Shown here one piece after another: positions 36,166 to 45,293 of a DNA stretch of 64,000 nucleotides. Below the pieces are notes generated by a model that saw only the letters and a list, made by a program, of their open reading frames with translations, did no database searches and was not told where the DNA came from. The DNA is taken from NCBI RefSeq assembly GCF_015206815.1, contig NZ_JADEXZ010000028.1, forward strand, positions 1 through 64,000. Reading direction: 5' to 3'. Made by a program: the position numbers and the translations under genes. Every line of letters starts with the position of its first letter. Position 1 is the first letter of the stretch. The stretch is from Fortiea sp. LEGE XX443. Its GTDB lineage: Bacteria > Cyanobacteriota > Cyanobacteriia > Cyanobacteriales > Nostocaceae.

Positions 36166-36193
36166 TTGACTATTGACTATTGACTATTGACTA
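36166..36193. repeat. Four tandem heptamers (TTGACTA) overlapping the ybaB stop
   Basis: Four perfect copies of ttgacta run from 36166 to 36193. The last copy contains the cta that is the ybaB stop codon on the minus strand. This is a short tandem repeat of the STRR type. Confidence 0.85.
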
Positions 36194-36538
36194 AAATCCA
36201 GGCAGTTCTAATCCACTAGTTAGTTCTTCCATGCGTTCCCGCATTGTTGCTGTGGATTTGTTGTAAGCGTCTTTCATCGCCACTGTTACGAGATCCGAAA
36301 GTAGTTCTGCTCCTTGTGCTAAGGCATCAGGAGCAATTTCTACGCGTTTTGGTTCTTGGTTCCCGCTGACAATCACCTTAACTAGACCACCGCCAGCTTC
36401 TCCTTGAATTTCCATTTGCTCCAATTCTTCTTGGAGTCGCTTTGCACCTTCCTGAACTTGCTGCGCTTTTTTGAAGGCTTCGGCTAGTTCTTTCATTTTT
36501 CCTAAGCCAAAACCAAATCCTTGTCCTTTTCCTGTCAT
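36191..36538 (-). CDS. ybaB: YbaB/EbfC family nucleoid-associated protein
   Basis: YbaB proteins are small dimeric DNA-binding proteins. The 115-residue product carries a Gly-rich start, the helical [20 protein letters not shown] segment, [19 protein letters not shown] and the C-terminal amphipathic helix. Length is right. The stop codon falls inside a heptamer repeat (36166-36193). It lies downstream of murB on the same strand. Confidence 0.94.
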   Translation of the reverse strand: MTGKGQGFGFGLGKMKELAEAFKKAQQVQEGAKRLQEELEQMEIQGEAGGGLVKVIVSGNQEPKRVEIAPDALAQGAELLSDLVTVAMKDAYNKSTATMRERMEELTSGLELPGF

Positions 36539-36707
36539 AATTGATTGTCCGCGTGTGCTTTGAATAACAAATCAAATTCAATTATAGATGCGGGTGGTAA
36601 TTTGCCACTTTTGTTGCCAATAATTAATAGGACTTGGGCTAATGAAGGATAAAGTATAAGGGCTAAAGGATAAAAATTTTATACTTCATCCTTCATGCTT
36701 TTCAGCC

Positions 36708-37709
36708 CTATCCACAAGCTGCTTGAAACTCACCCATCATTTTGACTTCTGGTTCTAGCAAAATTGACCAACGTTCTTGCACTTCTTGTTGGATATGACG
36801 AATCAGGCAAAAAATATCACTGGCTTTGGCTCCACCTCGATTCACGATAAAATTGGCGTGGAGTTGAGCGACTTGTGCGCCGCCAATTTGATAGCCTTTC
36901 AGACCAGTTTGTTCAATCAACCAGCCAGCAGCGTATGGTTTAGGATTGCGGAACACACTACCACAACTGGGGAAGTTATAAGGTTGGGTAGAGAGGCGAT
37001 GCTGTTTGTGTTGTTTGGTGATTGCTAACACTTGTGCTGGGTCAGCACCTGGTTGCAGTTGAATAGTGGCTTGGGTAACGATGCGATCGCTTCCTTGTAA
37101 TCTAGAAGTTCTATAGCTGTAACCCAATTCAGTGGGGGTGAGAGTTTCTAGTTTGCCGTCAGGTGAAAGGACTTCGGCACTAACCAATATATCTGCGATG
37201 CAGCTATTATGTGCGCCGGCATTCATCACCACGGCACCACCAGCAGTGCCAGGGATACCAACAGCCCACTCTAACCCTTGCCAACCCAGTTGTGCTGCTT
37301 CCCATGCTAGGCTGGGAATTGATTCTCCAGCTGCTACGGTTAACAGACCTGTTTCTGGGTCAAAGTGGCTGTGTCGAAAATGGCGTGTAGCAATTACTAA
37401 GCCAGGTAGCCCGCGATCGCTCACCAGTAGGTTAGAACCTGCTCCTAGAGTTGTTACTGTTAAATTATGTTCTTTTGCGTAATTCAAGCTGGCTTGCAGC
37501 GCTTCTAAGCTTCGGGGCGCAACATACCACTCAGCTGCTCCTCCCACTCTATAGGAAGTGAATGCAGACAAAGAAGCCTGAGATTTGATAATACAATCTG
37601 TACCGGGTAAGTAAATTATTTTACTATCTGATGATTTATCTGTTTCCTGTTTCTGTGTGGGTGTAGCAGAAACTGTGCAGATGTTTCCAGCTGCCTGGGA
37701 GGTTTTCAT
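36708..37709 (-). CDS. murB: UDP-N-acetylenolpyruvoylglucosamine reductase MurB
   Basis: MurB reduces UDP-GlcNAc-enolpyruvate to UDP-MurNAc in cell-wall synthesis. The 333-residue product (ATG 37709) has the FAD-binding motif [20 protein letters not shown] near 86-105 and [22 protein letters not shown] near 144-165. It also has [10 protein letters not shown] near 266-275, as in type II MurB. The longer reading from 37751 (TTG) is unlikely. It follows murC by 86 bp. Confidence 0.96.
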   Translation of the reverse strand: MKTSQAAGNICTVSATPTQKQETDKSSDSKIIYLPGTDCIIKSQASLSAFTSYRVGGAAEWYVAPRSLEALQASLNYAKEHNLTVTTLGAGSNLLVSDRGLPGLVIATRHFRHSHFDPETGLLTVAAGESIPSLAWEAAQLGWQGLEWAVGIPGTAGGAVVMNAGAHNSCIADILVSAEVLSPDGKLETLTPTELGYSYRTSRLQGSDRIVTQATIQLQPGADPAQVLAITKQHKQHRLSTQPYNFPSCGSVFRNPKPYAAGWLIEQTGLKGYQIGGAQVAQLHANFIVNRGGAKASDIFCLIRHIQQEVQERWSILLEPEVKMMGEFQAACG

Positions 37710-37795
37710 TTTGACATCAATTTGTGAAATTTTTACATTTTTCTGCCGCAAAAATACAGCAATAGTATTAAGTCGATATCACCGTTAAAACGGTT

Positions 37796-39256
37796 TTAGG
37801 ATGTGGCGGTAGCAGCCTCGCACATTGTCGTAATTACTTCCGGAATTACTTGGTTTAAATTTCCCGCACCCAAGAACAGTGCTAAGTCTCCAGGACGCAG
37901 AGTTTTCAGCAAAAACTCGCATACTTGGAGTAAGGTGGGTTGATACACTACCTGTGGATGCTGTTTACCAACTTCTGCTGCTAACCGTTCACCACTGATT
38001 TGTCCTAAATTAGGTTCGCCTGCACTGTAAATATCAGTCAGTACAACCAAATCAGCATGAGTAAACGACTCAGCAAATTCTTCTAAAAAGGTTAGTGTTC
38101 GGCTATAGCGGTGGGGTTGGAAGATAGCCACAACTCTTTGCCCTGGTCTGGCCTGGAGGCGTGCAGCGGCGAGAGTAGCACGCAGCTCACTGGGGTGATG
38201 GGCATAGTCATCAATAAATGTAATGCCATCGACTTCTCCCCGAAACTCAAAGCGTCGCCTTGCACCTTCAAAAGTGGCAATAGCTTGAGCGATTTCGCCA
38301 AATTCTAAATTTAAAAATCGACCGACAGCCACAGCGGCTAGAGCATTGCTAAGGTTGTGACGGCCTAGTAACCGCAACTTTAACACACCTAAAGCTTTGC
38401 CTTGTTCCCAAACCAGTGCTGTAGTGCCATCGTGACGATAGTCAATATTAGTAACGCTATAGTCAGCATTAGTATCTTGATGTAGGCTGTAACTGATTGT
38501 TGGTTGCAGGCGATCGCGTACTGTTTCACAATCAATACTGCCGATTAAAGTCTTACAACCACGCGCAAACTGCTGGAAAGTATCAACTACTTGCTCTAAT
38601 GTGTCGTAGTGGTCAGGATGATCCAGTTCAACATTAGTGACGATGCCAATCTCAGGCGCATGTTTTACTAGGGAACCATCAGATTCATCTGCTTCTGCTA
38701 CTAGATATTGGCTTTCTCCCAACCGAGCATTGCCTTCCCAAGCATTTACTTCGCCACCTACTAAAATAGTGGGATCTAAACCAGTTTGTAGGAGCATGTA
38801 ACCAATCATGCTACTAGTTGTGGTCTTGCCATGAGTGCCTGCTACCGCGATACTTTTATAATCAGCAATCAAAGCAGCTAGTACATCTGAACGATGTAAT
38901 ATCGGACAACCTAATTCTAAGGCAGCTTTATATTCTAAATTGTTAGTGTTAATTGCTGTTGAACAAATTACTTGAGGTAGTGAAGACTGAGTAGCAGCTA
39001 ATAATTCTTGTGAATTGAACGCTACTTCATTTGTCACTCCTTTTGGGCGAAAGAATTCAAGATTACTTGCTTCTTGCTTACCAAAAATATGTGTTCCGAT
39101 AGATTCTAACTTGCGCGTAATATGATTAGGACGAACATCTGATCCTGATACTGGTAATTGTCGCTTTGCCAGAACATATGCCAGGGCAGACATCCCTATG
39201 CCACCGATTCCAATAAAATGGAATGGTCTACCGCCAAAATCCACAGAATTACTCAT
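37796..39256 (-). CDS. murC: UDP-N-acetylmuramate-L-alanine ligase MurC
   Basis: MurC adds L-alanine to UDP-MurNAc. The 486-residue product has the N-terminal HFIGIGGIGMSALAYVLAKR, the ATP P-loop AVAGTHGKTTTSSMIGY near 137-153 and DDYAHHPSE near 351-359. The order of domains is normal. It begins the murC-murB-ybaB-LMW-PTP group. A 51-aa ORF on the same strand lies 92 bp upstream. Confidence 0.97.
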   Translation of the reverse strand: MSNSVDFGGRPFHFIGIGGIGMSALAYVLAKRQLPVSGSDVRPNHITRKLESIGTHIFGKQEASNLEFFRPKGVTNEVAFNSQELLAATQSSLPQVICSTAINTNNLEYKAALELGCPILHRSDVLAALIADYKSIAVAGTHGKTTTSSMIGYMLLQTGLDPTILVGGEVNAWEGNARLGESQYLVAEADESDGSLVKHAPEIGIVTNVELDHPDHYDTLEQVVDTFQQFARGCKTLIGSIDCETVRDRLQPTISYSLHQDTNADYSVTNIDYRHDGTTALVWEQGKALGVLKLRLLGRHNLSNALAAVAVGRFLNLEFGEIAQAIATFEGARRRFEFRGEVDGITFIDDYAHHPSELRATLAAARLQARPGQRVVAIFQPHRYSRTLTFLEEFAESFTHADLVVLTDIYSAGEPNLGQISGERLAAEVGKQHPQVVYQPTLLQVCEFLLKTLRPGDLALFLGAGNLNQVIPEVITTMCEAATATS

Positions 39257-39348
39257 TGATTGCTCCTCTTACACCACACCATAATCACAAATGACACGCG
39301 TATCATAACAGGAATTTGTTTTTTACCGTAAATTTCTCTACACCTTTT

Positions 39349-39504
39349 TTATGCCTGCTGTGGGATAACTTTTCCACTGTCGTTATGCGGATTTAGAATG
39401 ATTTTACCTTTGTAGGAGGTTTTTGCTATTTCAGAACTGTTTTTAAGATTATTCTCAAGATTTTCACTGCATCGGGAAAGAAATTCTTGTAATGACAAAT
39501 ACAT
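39349..39504 (-). CDS. Putative small protein (51 aa) upstream of murC
   Basis: The minus strand has an ATG (39504) and a 51-codon frame to a stop at 39349. It starts MYLSLQEFLSRCSENLENNL, continues through YKGKIILNP and ends in GKVIPQQA. An AGGA-like site lies about 12 bp upstream of the ATG. The composition is protein-like, with a helical first half. I do not recognise it. It could be a real small gene or chance. Confidence 0.4.
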   Translation of the reverse strand: MYLSLQEFLSRCSENLENNLKNSSEIAKTSYKGKIILNPHNDSGKVIPQQA

Positions 39505-39653
39505 AATTTTAGATTCCTGACTAGTAATGGCTACAATAATACATTTGTAGACAAATTGCTTTTATATTGCATCAAGCTAAGGCATGAATTGAGTACAATA
39601 GTAGATCGATAAAGAAATCGTATTTCAACTGCTTAAAGCCTAGGCATGATTGA

Positions 39654-40280
39654 ATGCAGCGACTGGCAATTTTTGGTGGCACATTTGATCCAATTCATTG
39701 GGGACACTTACTCGTAGCCGAGATGGCTTTGCATCAAGTACCCCTAGATCAAGTAATTTGGGTACCATCACTCAATCCTCCATATAAAAAAGCAGCTTTG
39801 TTTGAGCATAGGGTCGAGATGCTGCAATTAGTGACGAAAGAAAACCCAGCGTTTACTGTCTCCGTGGTGGAGACTAATCGCACTGGAACTTCCTATGCCA
39901 TCAACACGTTGATTGACTTAGCTGCTATTTATGCAAATGTTCACTGGTACTGGATAGTGGGTTTGGATACCTTTCAAACCTTGCCTCGTTGGTACCGTGG
40001 ACATGAACTAGCACAAATGTGTAACTGGTTGATTGCACCCAGGCTACTAGGTAGTGGTAGCACAATTCAAAGCGAGTTAATTTGTCAGCAAGTGGAGCAA
40101 CAACTAAGACAGCAGTCACAAACCATTCACTGGCAATTATTGAATATACCCTTAGTGGGCGTTTCGTCAAGTCTTATTCGTAAACTTTGCTCGGAAAGCA
40201 AGCCAATTAAGTATTTAGTCCCAGATGCGGTTAGATCCTACATCATGGCTCACAACCTCTATTCAAAAAAATCTGAATAA
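39654..40280 (+). CDS. nadD: Nicotinate-nucleotide adenylyltransferase NadD
   Basis: NadD makes nicotinate adenine dinucleotide in NAD synthesis. The 208-residue product has the family HxGH-like motif FGGTFDPIHWGHLLVAEMAL near 7-26 and ISSxxR-like text VSSSLIRKLC near 173-182. The start is ATG 39654. It lies upstream of gap2, whose enzyme uses the pyridine nucleotide. It is preceded by a 397-bp spacer that holds the small ORF on the other strand. Confidence 0.94.
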   Translation: MQRLAIFGGTFDPIHWGHLLVAEMALHQVPLDQVIWVPSLNPPYKKAALFEHRVEMLQLVTKENPAFTVSVVETNRTGTSYAINTLIDLAAIYANVHWYWIVGLDTFQTLPRWYRGHELAQMCNWLIAPRLLGSGSTIQSELICQQVEQQLRQQSQTIHWQLLNIPLVGVSSSLIRKLCSESKPIKYLVPDAVRSYIMAHNLYSKKSE

Positions 40281-40396
40281 ATTATGTGTTTTTTTTTGGA
40301 TTCAACACTTTATGGTTATTAATACTCCCCCCCTTTGCGATATGATTGGGGTCAAAGATATAAACTTATAGGCATAAATACAGAGGGCAAGACACT

Positions 40397-41410
40397 GTGA
40401 TTAGAGTGGCAATCAACGGTTTCGGGCGCATCGGACGTAACTTTGCACGTTGTTGGCTAGGTCGGCAAAACAGTAATATCGACCTTGTTGCTGTCAATGA
40501 CACATCAGATCCTAGAACAAATGCTCACCTCCTGAAGTATGATTCCATGCTTGGGAAGTTAAAGAATGTTGACATTACTGCCGATGATAACTCTATCATC
40601 GTTAACGGTAAAACCATTAAGTGCGTATCTGATCGCAATCCAGAAAACTTGCCCTGGAGAGATTGGGGAATTGATCTGATTATCGAAGCAACTGGAGTAT
40701 TTACTAGCAAAGAAGGAGCGTTGAAGCATGTGAATGCTGGAGCCAAAAAGGTTCTGATCACCGCTCCTGGTAAAAATGAAGATGGTACCTTTGTGATCGG
40801 TGTGAATCATCACGATTACGATCACAATACACATCACATTATCAGTAATGCCAGCTGTACAACCAACTGTCTGGCTCCCATCGCCAAAGTGCTGAATGAC
40901 AAATTTGGCATCATCAAAGGCACAATGACCACCACCCACAGCTACACTGGTGACCAGCGTTTGTTAGACGCTTCTCACCGAGATTTGCGCCGGGCAAGGG
41001 CAGCAGCCATCAATATTGTCCCCACCTCTACAGGTGCAGCAAAAGCTGTAGCACTGGTAATTCCAGATCTTAAAGGCAAGCTGAATGGTGTTGCTTTGCG
41101 TGTACCGACCCCGAACGTCTCAATGGTAGATTTCGTTGTTCAGGTTGAGAAGCGTACTATTACGGAAGAAGTTAACCAAGCCCTAAAAGATGCGTCAGAA
41201 GGTTCACTCAAAGGTATTCTAGACTACAGCGAACTCCAATTGGTATCTTCTGATTACCAAGGTACGGATGCTTCTTCTATTATTGATGCCAGCCTGACTT
41301 TGGTCATGGGTAGTGACTTGGTAAAAGTTATGGCATGGTATGACAACGAGTGGGGCTACAGCCAACGAGTTTTAGATTTGGCTGAGTTGGTAGCTGAAAA
41401 GTGGCAGTAA
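40397..41410 (+). CDS. gap2: Glyceraldehyde-3-phosphate dehydrogenase, Gap2 type
   Basis: Gap2 is the cyanobacterial and chloroplast-type NAD(P)H-using enzyme of the Calvin cycle. The 337-residue product starts with a GTG and [15 protein letters not shown], has catalytic C154 in [12 protein letters not shown] and ends with [18 protein letters not shown]. Length and the missing extra loop fit Gap2 rather than Gap1. A C-rich run (tactcccccccttt) lies about 75 bp upstream of the start. It is transcribed after nadD with a 116-bp gap. Confidence 0.97.
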   Translation: MIRVAINGFGRIGRNFARCWLGRQNSNIDLVAVNDTSDPRTNAHLLKYDSMLGKLKNVDITADDNSIIVNGKTIKCVSDRNPENLPWRDWGIDLIIEATGVFTSKEGALKHVNAGAKKVLITAPGKNEDGTFVIGVNHHDYDHNTHHIISNASCTTNCLAPIAKVLNDKFGIIKGTMTTTHSYTGDQRLLDASHRDLRRARAAAINIVPTSTGAAKAVALVIPDLKGKLNGVALRVPTPNVSMVDFVVQVEKRTITEEVNQALKDASEGSLKGILDYSELQLVSSDYQGTDASSIIDASLTLVMGSDLVKVMAWYDNEWGYSQRVLDLAELVAEKWQ

Positions 41411-41469
41411 TTTGTCATTTGTTAATGGTCAATAGTCAGTAGTAAAAACTATAGACTGTTGACTTGGAG

Positions 41470-42480
41470 CTATTGAGTAAAATGTTGAAATCCCTGGCTA
41501 AGGCTGAGAATTTGGTCAGGGTTTTTTTCTTGTTCGTCATGCAATAGCACTTGTGAACCAGATGTAATAGTTCCGATAATTGCTGCATCTTGACCAAGTT
41601 CTGAAACTAAAATCTTGGCTAACACTTCTGGTAAGCACAGCACTAATTCAAAATCTTCACCACCGTAGAAGGCATATTCTAGTGCTTGCTCTGGTTTTAG
41701 CCAATGCTCAAAAGTTGGTGGTAAGGGGATTTTTGTGCGTTCTAGGACTGCGCCGACATTACTAGCGCGGCAAATTTGCAAAACAGCATCTGCTAAACCA
41801 TCACTGCTATCCATCCCAGCGATGTGGAAATGGGAAGATGTGGAAGAATCTAGAATTTTCCAGAGAATTGGTAAGACATCCAATCGTGCTTGTGGGCGCT
41901 GGTGTGCTTTGATGAGAGCGGTAGGTTCTGTATCGTTGAGGTGTTGTCTTAATTCGGGATGTAAAAGTAATTGTAAGCCTGCTTGGGAGGCTCCATGAAC
42001 ACCTGTCACCACGATCGCATCTCCAACTTGGGCAACAGAACGACGGATAATTCTCTGAGGCTCGACTTGACCAAAGGCAGTAATTGATAGAGTCGTGATA
42101 GGCGATCCCACTAAATCACCTCCCACAATTGGGGTATTGTATTTTTGCAGGCATTCTGTCATTCCCTGGTAGAGTCTTTCAACCCAACTTACCTTTAAAT
42201 CTCCAGGAAGTCCTAAACCAACTGTTATACCCAAAGGAACAGCCCCCATTGCAGCTAAATCTGATAAATTAGCTGCGGCTGCTCGCCAACCTGCATCCTC
42301 TGGTGAGGTGGTAGCATCACTAAAATGCACTCCATCAACTAAAACATCTGTTGTTACTACTAAAGATTTTCCCGGCGTAGTTACAAGCACGGCTGCATCA
42401 TCCCCAAGAATTTCTGGGGGACAAAAGCGTTGTAATCTTGCGAGAAGTCCTTGTTCGCCAATATCTTTGACTTTAGTCAT
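41470..42480 (-). CDS. thiL: Thiamine-monophosphate kinase ThiL
   Basis: ThiL phosphorylates thiamine phosphate to the diphosphate. The 336-residue product has the family start DIGEQGLLARLQRFC, the metal-binding DDAAVL near 23-28 and VVTTDVLVDGVHFSDATTSP near 37-56. It also has the Gly-rich GGDLVGSPITTLSITAFGQV near 120-139 and GEDFEL near 275-280. It converges with gap2. Its upstream region has a 20-bp palindrome (42515-42534) and a longer imperfect hairpin. Confidence 0.94.
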   Translation of the reverse strand: MTKVKDIGEQGLLARLQRFCPPEILGDDAAVLVTTPGKSLVVTTDVLVDGVHFSDATTSPEDAGWRAAAANLSDLAAMGAVPLGITVGLGLPGDLKVSWVERLYQGMTECLQKYNTPIVGGDLVGSPITTLSITAFGQVEPQRIIRRSVAQVGDAIVVTGVHGASQAGLQLLLHPELRQHLNDTEPTALIKAHQRPQARLDVLPILWKILDSSTSSHFHIAGMDSSDGLADAVLQICRASNVGAVLERTKIPLPPTFEHWLKPEQALEYAFYGGEDFELVLCLPEVLAKILVSELGQDAAIIGTITSGSQVLLHDEQEKNPDQILSLSQGFQHFTQ

Positions 42481-42514
42481 TTGTCAGAAGGTAGGAAGCA
42501 GGATTATAAAGCTA

Positions 42515-42534
42515 AAGTATAAAATTTTATACTT
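42515..42534. other. 20-bp palindrome upstream of thiL
   Basis: The stretch AAGTATAAAATTTTATACTT equals its own reverse complement. It lies 35-54 bp upstream of the thiL start, so it may belong to its promoter or leader. A 14/15-bp inverted repeat (42536-42549 and 42560-42574) follows directly. Confidence 0.5.
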
Positions 42535-42585
42535 AGTTCCAGAAATATCGCCCATCCTTGATATTTTCTGGAACGCTGACGTAAA

Positions 42586-42698
42586 AGGAGCAGCGATCGC
42601 TTCATCAATTCTATGATTTTACTTGGGTAGCAGACGAGAAACATCGAAAAACTTTAGCAGCGTTTCAGCAATTTATTGAGAAACAAAATATAAATTAG
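42586..42698 (+). pseudogene. C-terminal ORF fragment beside the second MITE
   Basis: A plus-strand frame without a start codon reads FYDFTWVADEKHRKTLAAF then QQFIEKQNIN before the stop at 42696. It is protein-like and lies 42 bp from the MITE. It may be the tail of a lost gene. The parent family is not identified. Confidence 0.25.
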
Positions 42699-42740
42699 GC
42701 GATCGCAGATAACCACCTCAGTTAGACAATATTGTATAAC

Positions 42741-42871
42741 TAAGTAGAAAGGTGCAAATAAACCGAACTATGTTACGGAAAGTAAAGTAGCCTGAAAACC
42801 TCTTCCCTTCCGCCTTCTGCCCTCTGCCTCCTGCCTTGTCATAACGACAATTTTTAACACCGACCTACTTA
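42741..42871. mobile_element. MITE-like element, copy 2 (131 bp)
   Basis: This copy has the same length and ends as the one at 1384-1514, with three mismatches. Terminal repeats are TAAGTAGAAAGGTG and CACCGACCTACTTA. Both copies read in the same orientation. Outside both ends the flanking DNA differs between the copies, which shows that the 131 bp is a discrete mobile unit. Confidence 0.7.
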
Positions 42872-42953
42872 CTGAAAGTAAATGTAGATGCTAGATTGAG
42901 TGTAATTGAAAATTTCGTAAAGTCACCTTGACTAAACAAGAGAGTAATAGCTA

Positions 42954-43403
42954 ATGGCTAAAGCAGAACTCTATGATCAAGACTTTCTGGAATGGACACA
43001 ACAACAAGCCGAATATTTAAAAAAGGGACTTTGGGCAGAATTAGATGTTGAACATTTGGTAGAGGAATTAGAAGCATTGGGGCGCAGTGAACAAAAGGAG
43101 CTTGGCAGCTACTTACAAGTGCTGATGATGCACTTACTTAAAAGTCAGTACCAACCTGAGCAAAGAACAGAAAGTTGGAATAATACACTTAGTAATTGTC
43201 GAGATAAAATACAAGATTGTTTGGAAGATACGCCTAGTTTGCGGCGTTTTCTTCAAGATGTAGAGTGGGTAGAGAAATACTATCGACGTGCGCGTAGAGA
43301 TGCAGCAAAGGAAACGCAAAAACCACTAGAAATATTTCCAAATGAATGCCCCTACACAATAGAGCAGATTCTCGATCCGAATTTTCTCAGTTCTTTAGTT
43401 TAA
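42954..43403 (+). CDS. DUF29 family protein
   Basis: DUF29 proteins are common and much amplified in cyanobacteria, and their function is unknown. The 149-residue product has the hallmark LYDQDFLEWTQQQAEYLKKG near 5-24 and DVEHLVEELEALGRSEQKEL near 30-49. It also has WxxTLxxCRxKI-like text near 81-91. It is helical and lacks any transport signal. It lies between the MITE and the restriction-modification genes, in an accessory patch. Confidence 0.9.
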   Translation: MAKAELYDQDFLEWTQQQAEYLKKGLWAELDVEHLVEELEALGRSEQKELGSYLQVLMMHLLKSQYQPEQRTESWNNTLSNCRDKIQDCLEDTPSLRRFLQDVEWVEKYYRRARRDAAKETQKPLEIFPNECPYTIEQILDPNFLSSLV

Positions 43404-43636
43404 CAGTTTTAATGTAGAGATTACTCCACCAATTCTTTAATCTATGACAATTTGAGAAATAACATTCGACACACTTCATCATTGTAGTAGCAATATTGCT
43501 AATTTCTGTAAATTTATTGTTTAGTTGTCTTAATCCTCATTCGTGGTTCAAAACAAATATTATCCATTTAGAAAGTACTTTATTTCTCATGATAGACTAC
43601 TAAATTGAAATCGAAATCATTGTTTCTCTTGTTGAG

Positions 43637-44575
43637 ATGGTTAGCTTACCGCATCCGATTCAGTATCAAGGTAGTAAGAGAAAACTTGCATCAGACATTC
43701 TCAGTTTTTTGCCTAGCAAAGTTAAGAGATTTATAGAACCTTTTGCAGGAACAGCAGCAGTTAGTATAGCTGTTGCCTATAAGGATATTTCTCAAAACTT
43801 CTGGCTTAATGATTTAAATAAACCGCTTGTTGAACTGTTAGAGCTAATTGTAGAAAAACCAGAGGAAATCATAAATGCGTATGCAGATATCTGGAATGCT
43901 CAAAATCATGACTCTATCAGCCATTACTTTGAAGTTAGGAAAAAGTTTAATAAGACAAATGATCCAAAGCTTTTTTTATATTTGTTAGCTCGATGTGTAA
44001 AAGGGTCTGTTCGGTATAACTCCGAAGGTTTATTTAATCAAAGCCCTGATAAGAGGAGAAAGGGAACTCAGCCTGATAAGATGAGGAAAAATATAAAAGG
44101 AGTTTCCGCTTTATTAAAAGGTAAATGTAAATTTACATGTTTGGATTATAGAGAAGTTTTAGCCAACGCGCAAAGTAGTGATTTTGTCTATATCGATCCT
44201 CCCTATCAGGGTGTGTGCGGAGATAGGGATTCAAGATATTTCTCAGGAATTAATTTTGATGATTTTGTTCTAGCTATTGAACAATTAAATCAACGTGGAG
44301 TAGCGTTCGCCATTAGCTATGATGGCAAGCGAGGCAATAAAACTTTTGGTATTCCATTACCTGAAGAATTAAGACTCAAGAAGATCGAAATAGAAGTAGG
44401 TAGATCATCACAAGCAACGCTACTAGGGAGGGAGGAAATAACAATAGAGTCTTTATACTTGTCGCCAAATTTACTAGTTGAAAAATATTTGGAGCTAGAG
44501 AGCTATATTAGCAAAGAACCGAGACAGCTTACTCTTTTGGAAAAGCATGGACAGTTCTCAGCAGTTGCCAGATGA
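43637..44575 (+). CDS. DNA adenine N6-methyltransferase (D12 class) of a restriction-modification pair
   Basis: The 312-residue product methylates adenine in DNA. It has the S-adenosylmethionine motif region FIEPFAGTAAVSIA near 32-45 and the catalytic DPPY at 187-190 in YIDPPYQG. QYQGSKRKLA near 9-18 is typical of the D12/Dam class. The gene overlaps the next gene by 29 bp, so the two are translated together. The target site cannot be read from the protein. I see no HIP1 octamer within the gene, unlike the surroundings, which may point to recent arrival. Confidence 0.88.
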   Translation: MVSLPHPIQYQGSKRKLASDILSFLPSKVKRFIEPFAGTAAVSIAVAYKDISQNFWLNDLNKPLVELLELIVEKPEEIINAYADIWNAQNHDSISHYFEVRKKFNKTNDPKLFLYLLARCVKGSVRYNSEGLFNQSPDKRRKGTQPDKMRKNIKGVSALLKGKCKFTCLDYREVLANAQSSDFVYIDPPYQGVCGDRDSRYFSGINFDDFVLAIEQLNQRGVAFAISYDGKRGNKTFGIPLPEELRLKKIEIEVGRSSQATLLGREEITIESLYLSPNLLVEKYLELESYISKEPRQLTLLEKHGQFSAVAR

Positions 44576-45281
44576 TTTTATACAACTTTGTCAGTCAGTA
44601 ACCGCCAAAAGACCAAAAGCTGTTATTGATCATATTTTGCAATATGGTTTTATTACAACGGAAGAACTGAAGGAAAGGTACGGCTACAATCACCCTCCAA
44701 GAGCAGCTAGAGATGTTCGAGAACATGGAATTCCTCTAGAAACATTCCGTGTAATAGGAACTGACGGAAGAAGAATAGCAGCTTACAGATTTGGAGATGT
44801 TAGTAAGGCAAGGTTCTCTAGGCTATCTGGCAGGACAGGCTTATCAAAACAGATTAAAGATGAGTTAATCAGGAGATATGGTTGTAAGTGCTTTATCTAT
44901 TTAGAGAAAGTTGATGAGCGCGAGTTACAGATTGATCATCGTGTTCCGTTTGAAGTTGATGGAGAACCAGAACTAGAGCCAGGAAGTTTTATGTTGCTTT
45001 GTGGTTCTGCTAATCGAGCTAAGTCTTGGTCATGTGAGCATTGTGAAAATTGGACTAGCATTAAGGATAAATCTATTTGTTTGTCATGTTATTGGGCATA
45101 CCCAGAAAATTACACGCATGTCGCATTGCGACAGATTAGAAGAATTGATCTAATGTGGGAAGGAAAGGATACTGAGATTTATGAAAGGTTAAAACAACAA
45201 GCCATAAGTCTGGAAAAAGAAATTCCTGAGTTTATCAAGGAAATTATTGAACGCGAAATGAGACAAAACGGCGATCGCTAA
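44547..45281 (+). CDS. HNH restriction endonuclease of the same pair
   Basis: The 244-residue product has an HNH-like active site in LQIDHRVPFEVDG (H131) followed by GSANRAKSW (N156). Paired Cys motifs are consistent with zinc binding (C163/C166 in WSCEHC and C178/C181 in ICLSCY). A helical N-terminal half with a winged-helix look (about 20-80) may recognise DNA. It starts inside the methylase gene. The pairing indicates a type II restriction-modification system. The recognition sequence is not known. Confidence 0.75.
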   Translation: MDSSQQLPDDFIQLCQSVTAKRPKAVIDHILQYGFITTEELKERYGYNHPPRAARDVREHGIPLETFRVIGTDGRRIAAYRFGDVSKARFSRLSGRTGLSKQIKDELIRRYGCKCFIYLEKVDERELQIDHRVPFEVDGEPELEPGSFMLLCGSANRAKSWSCEHCENWTSIKDKSICLSCYWAYPENYTHVALRQIRRIDLMWEGKDTEIYERLKQQAISLEKEIPEFIKEIIEREMRQNGDR

Positions 45282-45293
45282 CAACTGTCTATG

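Noticed and set aside
40559-40939. Antisense ORF over gap2
   Set aside because: It is a mirror frame of a highly conserved gene.
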